Source: Ceratodon purpureus (taxonomy: Eukaryota > Streptophyta > Bryopsida > Pseudoditrichales > Ditrichaceae). From it: a stretch of DNA of 64,000 nucleotides. Positions 48,048 through 60,300 of the stretch are shown here, in pieces. Both the position numbers and the translations under genes were made by a program. Location: NCBI GenBank assembly GCA_014871385.1, contig CM026424.1, forward strand, positions 6,811,320 to 6,875,319, written 5' to 3'. The notes below the pieces were generated by a model. The model worked only from the letters and a program-made list of their open reading frames with translations. It was not told where the DNA came from and searched no databases. Position 1 is the stretch's first letter, and every line of letters begins with the position of its first letter.

Positions 48048-51000
48048 TCATCTATCTTCCTTGGCAGCTTCCTCTTGGCGTATCCTCTCTTCCTCCTCCT
48101 TGTTGTAGATTGCATTTAATTGCCGCTCCAGCTGCCATTCAAAATAACTATCGTTGGAAGGGCCAGATACAGCAATATCCATATTCGCAAGCCATGTACG
48201 CATCACAAATTCTACTCATTGCGGTTAATCAACATTACGCTTGTACTAAATCCCATTAACCGTCAAAGTGAATCAAAGTGAAACACAATGCGAAGGAGAT
48301 CAAACTTACTGCAACATTCCTCATTTTCATGCACTGTTGTTCTTCCAGAAGTTGAGAAAGCCTGCTTTGCAATTCAGCAATTTGCTGAAGATAGTCCCTT
48401 TCCTTTTCACTTTGAATTCCTACCATCTGCAATACAATACAATATCCGAAAAATCTAAGCCACGAATCCATTGCCGGGTGGATTAACAGAGATTCATGTC
48501 CAACAAAGAAGTTCACGAAGTCTCTCTGAAGAGGGAATAGTGTAGAACTGATAGAAATCAACCACCATTAATAAGTTGGCTACCACAAGATGCACTAACA
48601 AAAGAGCCCTTACCGAGTATTCACTGCCACCATTGACACTTGAGTTTCGCTTTGAGGAATTGAATGACCGCAGAGCTGTAAAACACGAACATGAACAAAC
48701 TTTCAACCCTCAGCTCGTACTCTACGCATCCATATATGCCGGTCAATGCTGAGAGCATGATATTCACACTCGTTTCATAAGAGTTTTGTTTCTTGATAAG
48801 ATGGTTGAGCAGAACTCGTGGTTCATTGAAAGAACGACACTGGAAGAAAAGAACTACTTACAATTTGCAGATTCGCTTGGATTAATACCATTCAGAATGT
48901 GCATGAGAGCATCCTGCAAGAATTGTCAGAGTGTTGACTTGAATAAGAAACAAGGGACATATATGATGCTCCAAATATTAAATCTATACTGATACGGGCA
49001 AAAACAAGCATAGGATTATTAGACAATGAATACCTGTTGCATGACAGCAAGCTGCAATGCATTCTGCAGGTGTGGCACAATGGCCACAGCTGGTACAGAT
49101 ACTCCGTTCATGTTTGATAATGATGTTGGTGAACAAGGTATTTGAGCAGATAGATGCTGCTGTGACCCCTGCAGGAAAAATAAATTGCATCAGCATTCAC
49201 ATGGTAGCAACTATCCAGTCTTACGGACCTTCACAGGTATGTCGCCAATTCCTCTTGCTAAACTCAAGCTACCTGTATTGTGCTCAGCCCCTTGCCCATC
49301 ATGACACGAAGCATAAGGCACTGCCTAACGCATAGAGAACTAAACTAGCGTGAAACAAAGAAATCTGCTGCAATTCTGCAACATGTAGATAAGTAAGCTA
49401 TGAAGGAAATTTCAAAATATGGCAGGATAATAGGCACAAAGATCTGAGATTGATTAAATCAAGAATCAAACCCCATCAACCTATGTGTGAGTGTGGTTAA
49501 CCCTTTCATTCATATTACAAAGGTAACGGCTGCAAGTCCAACCTGTGGGCACATGTTTCGTCGAGAGTTAACATGTGGTAGGTCCTACACAACAGAGCGA
49601 AATTTGATCATCATTGTTCTAAAAATACCGTAGTAGAAAGAGAACTATTGATCTAGCATCAGAAAACCTTCCTGTGTCATGTTGATGTGCGGTACGAAAC
49701 AGGACTTTTATTGACTACTAAAATTCATCTTTAGCTTCGTTTGTAAATGCATGGCTCTATGATGAGAAACAAGCTTAGAAAAAAAATGTAGGGATCTTAA
49801 ATTTTCTATGTTTTTTAAGAAAACGACGTCATTCCCATCGTCATACACCTCATAATAGTGTAGAATCAGAAAATCAAATATATGGATAGAACTTCATAGC
49901 TGGTTAAAAGACTATTACCTCTAAGCATCCATCATCGGAAGTGACTGAAAAGCGACCTTTCTGGACAACTGGTACTTTCTGTACAGGCCCCTTCGATTTC
50001 TCCTCCAATGCATCTTTAACTGAACATATGCACACGGATGTGCGTACAATCGTCTTGAGTATCACATATGGTTTGAGACAGTCAACTTGCCCAAACTTGA
50101 CATATGTTCAACATCAGATACATCGCTTCCCTATTTTCCATTATCTTAGAGCTCAACATTGATGATCAAGAATCCATAGCGAACCACCTGGTCCCAAAAT
50201 AGTACATTGCAACATCAGCGAGAAATGATATTCAGCAAGAAAGATTACATACCAATGAAAGACCTGGAAACTCCGTTGGCTGGTCGATGATCTAAAGTTG
50301 CCCGCTCACCAGTAGGCAACAAAGGTCCACTAAAAGATCCACGATCGCTCACTCTTCCATGCCTGTGTTCCATGTAAGAAAACGAATATAAATTAAGAAT
50401 CAACAAAAAACATTCTTCAATGCACATCACCGTTGTACACTTGCAGAATAATGCACAGGTTGCCACACGTGCCACTCTCGGGCCTCAACAGTTCACACAC
50501 TCCTTGATATCAAACAGGGTGACTCTGAAAACGAACTTTGAAATCTATAGACTTGAAGCAACTTCAATATTTGCTAAGTTGTTAGTCAACAGTGATAAGT
50601 TTGCTCCCATTAAGAATCGACAATACAGCATGTATACAAAGGATGGGACGTGATTAGAAAAACAAGAAGTATGAGAATCATAGGTACCTGTCTTGATCAT
50701 CATCTCGTCCGCGTACGCTAGACAGAATTCTTTCAGGTACAAGAGGACCACTAAACCCTCTACGACTCTCATCTCGCTCCCTTTCATCAAGCCTTCGATG
50801 CTCCCTCTCTTCCCGCTCCTTCCTTGTTTGATCTCTCGCAGAGGGTGAAGAATAGCAACCAGGACTCTCCAAAACGTTATCATCTTCAAAAACATCAAAC
50901 CGACCTCTGCAACGTATTCGACATGAAAAGTCAAACACAATTTGGACACTTTCATGACAACATTGAATTGAACAACGTTGCACGGATGCCTGGAGAAACT

Positions 51001-54000
51001 TCAACGTGGACGAGATTAAACAGTTGCGGACGGACACAGGTGCAGGCATTCAACTTAATTCAGAAAGACAAACACAAATAATTTTACAAAAAAAGCTACG
51101 CACATGTGTTTTGGCTCTCTCCTACCCGACACGCCGACGGAGCTGCAAAAAAGCACAGTAAAGGTTATGTTTTGAACCACAGCAAGTATCCAAAAACCCT
51201 TAATCCTTGCAGCTAATAATAAATGTCCGTCAGCATGTCTAGACGACAAGCACTTTACACTCCAGAGGGCCTCTGAAACGTGTAACAATTCAGCATAACT
51301 TTGACCAGCAAGGGTTGAAATCACGTGACAGATAAAACCGCACAATGTCTCAAAAATCTCTCAAATTAGGAGCTTGGTAGACAATAAAGCCCCTTGTGCT
51401 AAAAAGGGCCAATGAAGCAGTTGATGTACAGAATCGATAACAGACCTTATAGCGTTTGATGAGGGAGAATTGCGGAGAGCTGTCAAATTACCACCGTTCT
51501 ACACATAAAAGTCACCTCAGAAAACAGAAGTCAATTTCGCTAAGCAACTTGCAGCACTCGGTTTTGGCCATTAGTAAATTTTGCAAATTGCAGAAGGCTT
51601 GGAAGAGGTTATGATCGAACCCTTGTCACACGTTCATCAGCCTGTGAATTTGTGAGCGGCAAGTTACTAATGAGTGCTACATTAAATTTCTGCACCCTTC
51701 TGCTTCTCAGTTTAAAAAATTGATTTCTAAGTTGTTGACCATTCTGAGAATCGGATGTTAGACAGTGATCAAGATTAAATTAATAAGAACTTACCCCATT
51801 GGAAGCAACTGGCGGTTGTGCTCGATCAGGAGAACGTCCTAAGTACGCTGGTTGTGGAGAATGCAAGGGAGAGGAAGACTCTGCATCCACCTTCACTGTC
51901 TGAGGCGGACTATCATCGTCATCAGGAATCTGGCGAAACCCCATCCCCCCAAAAGAAAGGGAACATTTAGGACTATTCCACCTCGGCGTTGGAGATATAG
52001 TTTGAAAGAAATATTCACAACGAAACTGCATTTAATGAGTAAGATACGTACACCGCATTCACAACAAACAAACTCTGCCTACGAATAAAACTTGGTAAAA
52101 CTGGAATAAGTCAACCGAGTACCAGAGCTGACTGAGCCTTCAAATCTTCCATGTCGAAATTCCAAGCACTAACTCCTCGTTTATATTCAGTCTGCAAATG
52201 ATACATCAATAAATAGAAGCCGCGCAAAAACAAATCCAGCCATACTAAAGACAGTATGTTGGATAAAGACGTAATTTCAAAAATAAACACAGTGCGTATT
52301 TTGGTACAAACCTGTGACCTCGCTTCTTGCTCGTCAAAGTTCAAGTTTTGTTGTGCAACCCGAGCAGCATCCGCTTTCTGTCGAACTAAAATATCTTAGT
52401 CAAAATTCATTAACATGCATATCGAGAACATCTCATTCCAAAATGTACAGGATTTACCACATAGTGCTAAACTTTTGGTTCTCATCGTACTGTCGAAGCA
52501 GCAGATAATTACTTGACAGGCACTAGATATTTATGTGCTATCTATTTAGCACATGAAGTAATGCAACGCAAAAGCAGTAGACAAAAAAGTGTCATGCAAC
52601 AAAGAGGACCGCGTTACAGATCAGATATATTTGTGAATAGTCAGTTTGACGCCTGCACATGAAATTGCACTTGATGCAATAGTTCTATATGAAAAGACCT
52701 TATTATGGTTGTTTACCTTCAAAATATTGATTCGTTCTCCTAAAGTTGGAAGACCATCAAGAATATGTCTGCAAATATAATCAGGTGTACGAGCATGTTT
52801 GAAAAAAGAATGTCGGAGAAGCTTCTCAGCCGTTGGACGTTTGGAAGGATCTTTAACCAAGCACATTGCAATCATCTCTTTGAAAGACTGCGCATAGTAC
52901 GAAACGTAATTATCAGGCCATACACAACTCACACATCCCTCGAAGGGCAAATTACCGTACTAGAAGGTCAGTCACATAAAAATTAACAGACGCAAAGTGC
53001 AAGTCCACATATCGAACACGAAGATCGTAAAAATAGCATTATTTCAAGTTACAAAAAAGTAACACTAACCTTGGAGAACCGTCTGTCACGCTCAAGGTCA
53101 AGTCCTGGAGGCGCATTTTGAAGCGTCATAAGTAAAACCTGAGGCAAAACCCGAGGCATAAGTTGCAAAGAGGATAGAAGAGAAAAGAGGCACTCATACT
53201 TGGTCTACATAGATTTTCTTTAACCTTAATTCAGCTACATAGGGCTTTCATGTCCAATACCTTCATGGGAGGATACTTAGAAAATGGTGCATGACCATGT
53301 GCAAGCTCCAAGGCGGTTATTCCAAAAGACCATATGTCAGCTCTGCAAAGAACCACAGTAGAAAACATTATGAGTCGGTCCAAGGATGCACATCAAGTCA
53401 GATCACAAAGGTTACCTATTTAAGTTTCAAGAGTTCAACTTGAAGTCAGCTAGATTTAAAGCTAGCAGTAAATTTCTTCGGCCAGCCATGCTCACTCTCT
53501 TCGTATAGCTATAAAACGTGTTGTTTAACCAAAAATCTATTCGCAGGAAATTACTCACTTGAAATCATAACCATGAAGCTGTTCCATCACCTCTGGTGCC
53601 ATCCTGTAACAGAGCAGATCATGAAGAAAACGTTAAAAACATTTACTAAGAAGAAACAATTTTTTCACATATTCGTAGAAACACGCAAGTGAAAATTCAT
53701 GATCATCGGTCCTCGAAAAATTCAAGATTTAGAAAAAGCAAAGCAAGGTTCCGAGATACTTAAAAGAACAAAAAGAAATTCTTCCGAATACTACATGACA
53801 AAAAAAATATAAGAAAATCACACCAGCAAGGAGTGCCGACAAATGTCTTCCTTGATCGTTGCCGATCGCCTGTATCGAACATGCAAGCAGAGACACCAAA
53901 GTCTCCTAGTTTAACAACGCCATTCCCATCGACCAGAATATTCCCTGCCTGTCAACAATTATGCAACAGCATGTGTAAAAGAAAAATTACAGAACCACTT

Positions 54001-55696
54001 CGGAGATGAGTAACGACATCAACATCATCAACAACTTCTTGATTGCTCGAGGCAGAAGTGCTTAGTCAGATGGTAGTGTAGGATAAAACTTATGCTTCCT
54101 GAACAGTACTTGTCACGAAACCAAGACTAAAGTCTTCAAAAATATCCTACACTAGGAGAAATAAACTCAATTACAAAGCCCACGATTACACAACTACAAA
54201 TCAGTTTATACGCTAAGAAACAATCCTATACAGTCTAACTTCTAAAGTACCGTAGGTGTTTTGGGATGTTTTTGAAATGTACCTTAACATCCCTATGAAT
54301 GTGGCCCTGGCGATGAAGGTATTCAAGAGCCTTCAATACCTCCTTCAGCACGGTAGCAATAACAGGTTCCTCAAATCCATCCACGAAAGCTGATTTCATG
54401 ATGTGAAGACAGGATCCCCCAGCCATGTAGGGCATTACGACCCAGAGACTTTGTTCCACAACAAATGAGCAGTACGCCTTCACCACGTTGGGATGGTTTA
54501 TCAAGCTCATTGTCACTGCCTCTCGACGAATCTCATCCTGCACATTACGTTTTCGACCAATTTTTTCTAATCACAACCTTCACAGTATACTCACAATCAA
54601 ATTGTATCCTAGCTCGTCTTCTCACAACCTTAAACCCCCTGATTAGAGCATGGTCATAAAAAGCTCACAGACGATGGGTAGGAACGAAAGTCAGAAAATA
54701 CACACAGAGATACCGGCTCTCAACTACTGAAGACTAATAGCAAACTCGCGTAAAAGCCGACAACCTGCACTTCCCAAGTGGAATTCACCCAATTGAGTCC
54801 TGATAAAAGGGAGTAAACGGTGGAACGATGCCTCCGTTGTTCCATCATAAACCAGGATCCCAACCAAAAATCATAAAAAATCGGAACGAGTCTAAAACAC
54901 AGTACCTTGAAGACGAGACTCCAAGACAGTCATCCGCTCTTTAATCTTCTAAAATTCACGAAACATGCAATAACAAATCCCGAAAACTGCAGCCACCAAA
55001 AACCCTAAACGCTCAATAACTTCAGAATCCTCCTCGGCTCGCGTGCCTCCTGCTGTCAATATTCTAACTACACGCTTTAAAAAGGTAAGCCTCCACAAAC
55101 CATTCAACGCTCCCACAACTGAAGCGTGAACACTGCTGAGAGCTTCAGAAGCGACCATATGAAACCATCACCGCAACCGCGCCAGAAAGCCACTATGCGT
55201 CGGTGAGAACCACTAGAATCAAGTTACTCAAAGCCGCTTCCAATGCACTTCCGATAGATTTCCAACAACAAGTACACTCAACACCTCCAGAACGATTCCA
55301 AACTAACACAGCCATTCTCACGAACCTCCCTCAGTTCCCAATCACCACCACCTTCCGCTACAACAAAATGACTCCCCTAGAGCGAAAATTCTCCCAAAAA
55401 TTCACTACAGCGCCAAAATCACCAAAGCCGCCAGAGCCGCCAGAGCCGCGAGAAGACGACACGGAAAACTCTAAACTCCCGCACTCAAAAACTAGCAACC
55501 TGCACAACATGCAAAACGAAAAACGCCTTACCAGGCTACTACTGCACTTCTCCAAATCCAACGCCTTAATCGCCACGACCTCCTTGTATGGCAAACACAT
55601 CGCCCTGTACACGGTCGCGCTCACGCCCTGCCCTATCTCCTCCAGCAGCTTGTAGTCCGCCGCCGTGAGCGGATACTTCCGCCTCTCGCACTCCAT
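48048..55696 (-). CDS. STE20/BLUS1-like serine/threonine protein kinase, apparently intact
   Basis: Minus-strand exons with clean GT-AG sites: 55696-55532, 54537-54283, 53948-53824, 53603-53559, 53342-53261, 53138-53070, 52887-52717, 52377-52312, 52191-52123, 51929-51795, 51498-51446. Further tail exons lie near 50906-50690, 50366-50245, 50020-49925, 49170-49033, 48915-48865, 48676-48615, 48430-48312 and 48145-48048. The kinase domain is complete: [13 protein letters not shown] (K44), RREA with the alpha-C Glu (E61), HRD (D138), AGN (N143), DFG (D156), [31 protein letters not shown]. The tail has [13 protein letters not shown], two GRF-type blocks ([22 protein letters not shown]) and a C-terminal coiled coil ([17 protein letters not shown]), as in plant homologues of BLUS1/At5g14720. 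Phase across the micro-exon near 51126-51142 was not resolved. Gene orientation is convergent with its degenerate paralogue. Confidence 0.88.
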
Positions 55697-55757
55697 CCCT
55701 CTCCCCTCTCCCTCTCTCCCTCTCTCTCCCTCTCTCTCTCTCCCTCTCACCCTCACC
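55697..55757 (-). promoter_or_regulatory. GA/CT repeat tract in the leader of the intact kinase gene
   Basis: About 60 bases of nearly pure CT on plus (GAGA on minus), including an uninterrupted (CT)5 run, end immediately before the start codon. The frame is open through it (RGREREGERG-type), so a longer N-terminus starting at 55756 is possible but is probably leader. GA/CT repeats are the recognised binding sites of BBR/BPC proteins. Confidence 0.75.
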
Positions 55758-58168
55758 TACTCGCTACTCAGCGTCAAAGCGCACAATCAGAATCACAATC
55801 ACAGCAACAACAACAACATTCCGCAGCCGCCATCGCCGAAGGAAAACCAAAACTCGACCAAAACTCGACCAAAACTAGACCAAAACTGGACCACAACCGG
55901 TCGGATTTGGCTCGTTCTGGAGCTGGAGGCGATCTCCAGCAACTCCTTTATGCTGCCCTGTGCCGGAATTTTGCGATGGGAGATGGAGCGGGGGATGGTG
56001 CGAGATTCGGGGCGTTCCGCGACGGTGTGGGAGGGGCGATGTTGTTGAATTCGGGGCTGGTGACGCGCTCTTCGCAGGCTCTGCTGGGCTTACTTACGGC
56101 CGTGCTAAGTACGATTAACTACGGTAATTATGGGACTAAGTATGATTAATCGGGGTGAATTTGGGGGTTAAGTAAGATTAGGTGGGGTAATTCTGGGGTT
56201 AGGGTGGTTAATCATGGTCGTCGGGGTTGGTCGCGTCTCGCGGGGCCGGATTGCGTATCCTAAACCCGTCGCTTGCTATGAGTCACTGAATAAACCATGC
56301 GTATCATAAAACTGTCACTGTATTCTGGAGCACTAAAGTTGGTAGAGGGTACATTTCGCTCGGAGTCAAATCTACCAGAATCAAACTTTTGACGTAGAGT
56401 GTCGCGTTTGTGCACCAAGGGACTCTTCACGCGACATTTCCTACACGTTTGGTAGAATTTGGCGTAAGTAATATACGTGGCAGCGACATTTAATATTTTG
56501 GAATTTGGGAGATAAGTGACGGTTTTAGGGTGTGTGTTTCGCAGGGGGCATTGGAGGTTTTTTTCTGTTTTTGTTTTTAGTTTTTTTAGTTTTTTAAATT
56601 TTTTAAAATTTTTAATTTTGGCTTATTGGGGGGGGTTTATTTGGTGAAATCTAAGGGGCGACGTTACCAAGTAAGCAGCTAGGGAGCCGCCATATGGCAG
56701 CGTAGACCCGGGGTGTTAGGCGAAAAGGTTGCAAGAGTGCTAAATTTGAGTTCATATCATTGTAATTAAATTATTTTAACTCTTTTTATGGGAGCCCAAA
56801 TAATTTTTCCACCTCCAACCACTTTCCAAGGCCTGGGATGCTGACCTGGCATGGGTCATCCTAGTCCTATGACAAAGCCCCCCCCCCCCACCCAATGTGA
56901 TCTTTCGTGCTTGGTGCATGGTTGGGCACTTGGCTTCATAACAATGGTCCCTCATTCATTTTTTTCCTTTATTTTTTTATTTTTATTTTAAAAAAAAGTG
57001 AGGAAGTTATTTGTGGATTTTGTGGGTAGTGTAGGGTTGGTTTGAACTTTGTGGGCACTGGAAACTGTATGGAATGTATGGTACTGAATTCGGTTTCATT
57101 TGACTCAGCTGTGTTGCGTCACCGCAAGGATGGTTACGGAATGATTTGTTCAAAATTGATGTGAGCATCTTAGAACATATTGATTTACAGCGTGCGTATA
57201 CCAGGTCCAACATTTGCACGATCTTTCTTGAGTTGCTCATGTCCACCTCCGTTTTTGACATACTGTAATATGATGGAGTAGTTATGTGTAGTTATTGTGG
57301 AAGTGGTACATGGTATTTTTTTAAGAACTGATGGAGGTTTTGGGCGGCTGTACTTTTGTTTTGGTAATAAAGCGGTTGTTTTTATGTCAAAAGACATTCT
57401 TTAAAATGGGATGTAAATATCATCAAAGAAGGTCCTTTTGGTATTTATGTTTCTTGAATTTTTTCTCCTCAAGCGACTTTTTTAGAAAAAGTGAAGAGGT
57501 TTTTGACTTTAATATGACAAGTCAAAGACTGTTGTGTATGACTGTAACTGACTTTGATTTTAAATTTTTTTCAAAAAATATGAAGAAGCACTTGATGTAT
57601 TTATGGACAACCTTTTGAAAAGTGCCTTAAGTGTTTAGCTACAAATATTCTTTGTAAACTTAGCTTATTTTTAGGACAACTTAATTTTGTTATAGAATAA
57701 TATGTCTATTCACATCAATTTTGAATAAAAGCAAGACCAAGACTAGCACGTGTAGAAAATATATATATTTTAAAAATAATTTCAATATCATGCATATTAC
57801 TAATATTCAAAAAAAATCTTAGAAGACTTTGTTATATGTATAACATATTATAGTTATCTACAAAAATAGGTGGTATATTAGAATTCCATTTATCATTTAT
57901 AAGGTTCATTTAACAAACACGGTATTCATTTGTGTAGTGTTGTTAAGTTGAAAAAAAAACTGATACATAGAAAAACCTTCTTAACTAGCTTGGTGACTAT
58001 TTCTTATTCAAAACCAATGCCATTAATAGCTAACTATAAGTAATTTTTGGATAAATCTATTGAGTTTCTATAGACTTGATTTAGTTAACTAATAAGGTAT
58101 AAATAATGTGAATTTATGTAAAAATTTTAAGGTGTAAATTATGTATGTGTTATATATATTTCCTTGAT
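55758..58168. other. Kinase promoter region, then AT-rich spacer
   Basis: From 55758 to about 56250 lies GC-richer DNA, probably the promoter or leader of the minus-strand kinase, with a repeated word (aaaactcgacc x3-4 at 55852-55890). A poly-C run (c10) sits near 56880. From 57000 the sequence is AT-rich. No gene recognised. Confidence 0.4.
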
Positions 58169-58407
58169 TTAACCCTAAAATTCCAGGCCCATTTTTGCTA
58201 ATTTTCACTTCTAAAATGCTTAAAATTTCAAAGAAATCCCTTTTTAAATTTTAATTTTTTGAAATGCTGAAATTTCAAGCCCATAAGATTATGATTTATC
58301 ATGTTCACCAAAAAAATCTTGTCAAGAAATATTAAAAATCCTAACTGTGGTAGCTTGTTGAAGTTCTCTGCAACCCACTTTGGGTTTTGTGGAATTTTAG
58401 GGGTTAA
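58169..58407. mobile_element. TTAA-flanked MITE, copy 5 (239 bp)
   Basis: TTAA at 58169-58172 and 58404-58407 flank an inverted repeat, CCCTAAAATTCC at left against GGAATTTTAGGG at right (then a further G before TTAA). The interior is AT-rich and non-coding. It is the most diverged of the five elements but has the same target and CCC-type termini. Confidence 0.7.
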
Positions 58408-60300
58408 GGTACAACTTGAATACATCCTATCCCTCATCTTTTGTTATGTCTTATACTTCTTCTACCTTTTCTTTCTCGATTATGTTCCTTTGTACCCACT
58501 TCCACTTTTTAATACTTATCAATATTTGACTTGTAACACTTTTACAACAATGGTTGATAAATGAGCAATATACACAACATTTGAATTCAAATACAAAGAA
58601 TGAAGACAAGCTAAATAATTTAGTGTGTGGCATGCTTTGTTTTTTTAGGTGAATTAATTGTTTAAAAAGAAATGATATTCTAAACTTAATATAAAAATTG
58701 CTTCTTCATGTTCTATAAACCAGGAAAAGAATAAGGAAAAAAAAGGAACACCTTGCTACAGTAACATTGTGAATATAGTTGCTAAAAAGTCTATAAATTT
58801 CGAATCCATTTTGAAATTTTCCAAAAAAATAAATTACTCACTTCTTGCATATTAGTTCTGAAAATGGAACATCCAAACAACACATTCCAATACAAAGAAC
58901 TTTTGCCCATTTTTAATTATGCAGAGGATTTAAACTATCATATGTAAGCTTCTGGTTATCCCAAAATACCCAAAACATTCCTCCATTTTGTAACATCCAC
59001 CACTTCCATTAAATTACACTTTAGTCTTGCTCTCCATTGCAAGAAACCAATAGACCCATAATTGCGTGCATGTAAAGTGCACCTCTCTTCACCAACCAAT
59101 ATTCCCAAACTGGAAAACCATGTAGTAGTGTGCAATCAAATAACTTACCACAACCGCAATAACTTAACCAACCTGGTATTCCAATTCCCCAGCTCAAGTA
59201 AAATCTCATACTGTACCAAACTGGCGTACAATTATGAAAAACTCACTGCATAGTACAGTACAGTATTACCAAGTGACTTACCACAAGCACAATCACAACT
59301 TAACCAACCACTGGGGCGCAGCAGTGATCTCAGAACATTTTTTGACATTTAGAATATTATGCGACCTCCCACACAAATGGTATCACACTTTTGCTACCCA
59401 ATGCATACAATACTTACAAAACCTCTATAATATCGGGCAATACCCTAGATATACTATGGTGATATCATGATGATATCTGTCGATATCAGGTCCTCATGAA
59501 GTTGCTACATTTAATATATCATGCTGAAAAAAATCACTTTTTTTCTTTGTATTTTTAGCAGCCCTATATTTTTGGTAGAAATCCAGCTAAATTTAGCCAG
59601 TTTTGAGATCACTGCTGGCCAGTGTATTCCAATTTCCAGGTGATAAAATCCTACATCCCTAGTATCCATCGTTCTTTACCAATTTAAGTGGTGTACAATA
59701 AGAGCCGTTTCACACACAACCCAAGGCCGAACTTTGTTAAAGACCAAACTATGCTGAGGGGCCAAGTTTTGGAGTTGCAAAAAAACATTAAAATCTTAAA
59801 TTGGCAATTTTCTGAATATTTTAATGTTTTAGGAGATTGGCCCCTCAACAAGAGTTTGGATTTCCATTTTTGTTGGACTGAACTCTTGGCGCCAAAACTC
59901 TCAAAAAGTGCTGCCATACATGTATATTCAAGACTTTCTACACTAGGCCCCTGGCCTTTGGTGTAAGACCCCACGGCCTAATTTCAACTCTAGACTAATG
60001 AAATTGCAGGAATCGCTTAGCCCTTCATCCTTGGCCCCAATCTAAAACGCCCAATCTAAACTCACAACATTGTGTTATCAAAAGACTCACCACATTAAGC
60101 CACAACATAACAAACCCCCGGGTAAGTCACAATATCCCAACTCCCTGATAAAATCCTAACATCCACCCCATGAGCGCTTGTAATCTTTTCTCTTGCAATG
60201 AATCTTCCTTCAACTAAAAAATAAATAAATATAAATAAATAAATAAATAGATCAAAATAAAAATAAAAATCTTACATCCAAAGATGTACGTATCGATCAC
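58408..60300. other. AT-rich spacer with small inverted repeats
   Basis: AT-rich DNA without a recognised gene. It holds the inverted-repeat unit at 59309-59624, a second weaker hairpin (tgaggggccaa at about 59755 against ttggcccctcaa at about 59838) and an (AAAT)n stretch at 60215-60250. Confidence 0.4.
59309..59624. repeat. Small inverted-repeat unit (MITE-like, 316 bp)
   Basis: The left end, cactggggcgcagcagtgat then ctcagaac, is matched in inverse by gttttgagatcactgctggccagtg at the right end. No clear target duplication was seen, so the family is unknown. The middle contains the palindromic words gatatcatgatgatatc. Confidence 0.5.

Noticed and set aside
49490..49580. Further TTAA element starting at ggTTAACCCTTTCATTC
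   Set aside because: The nearest right-hand candidate (gagagttaac) lacks the inverted GGG terminus.
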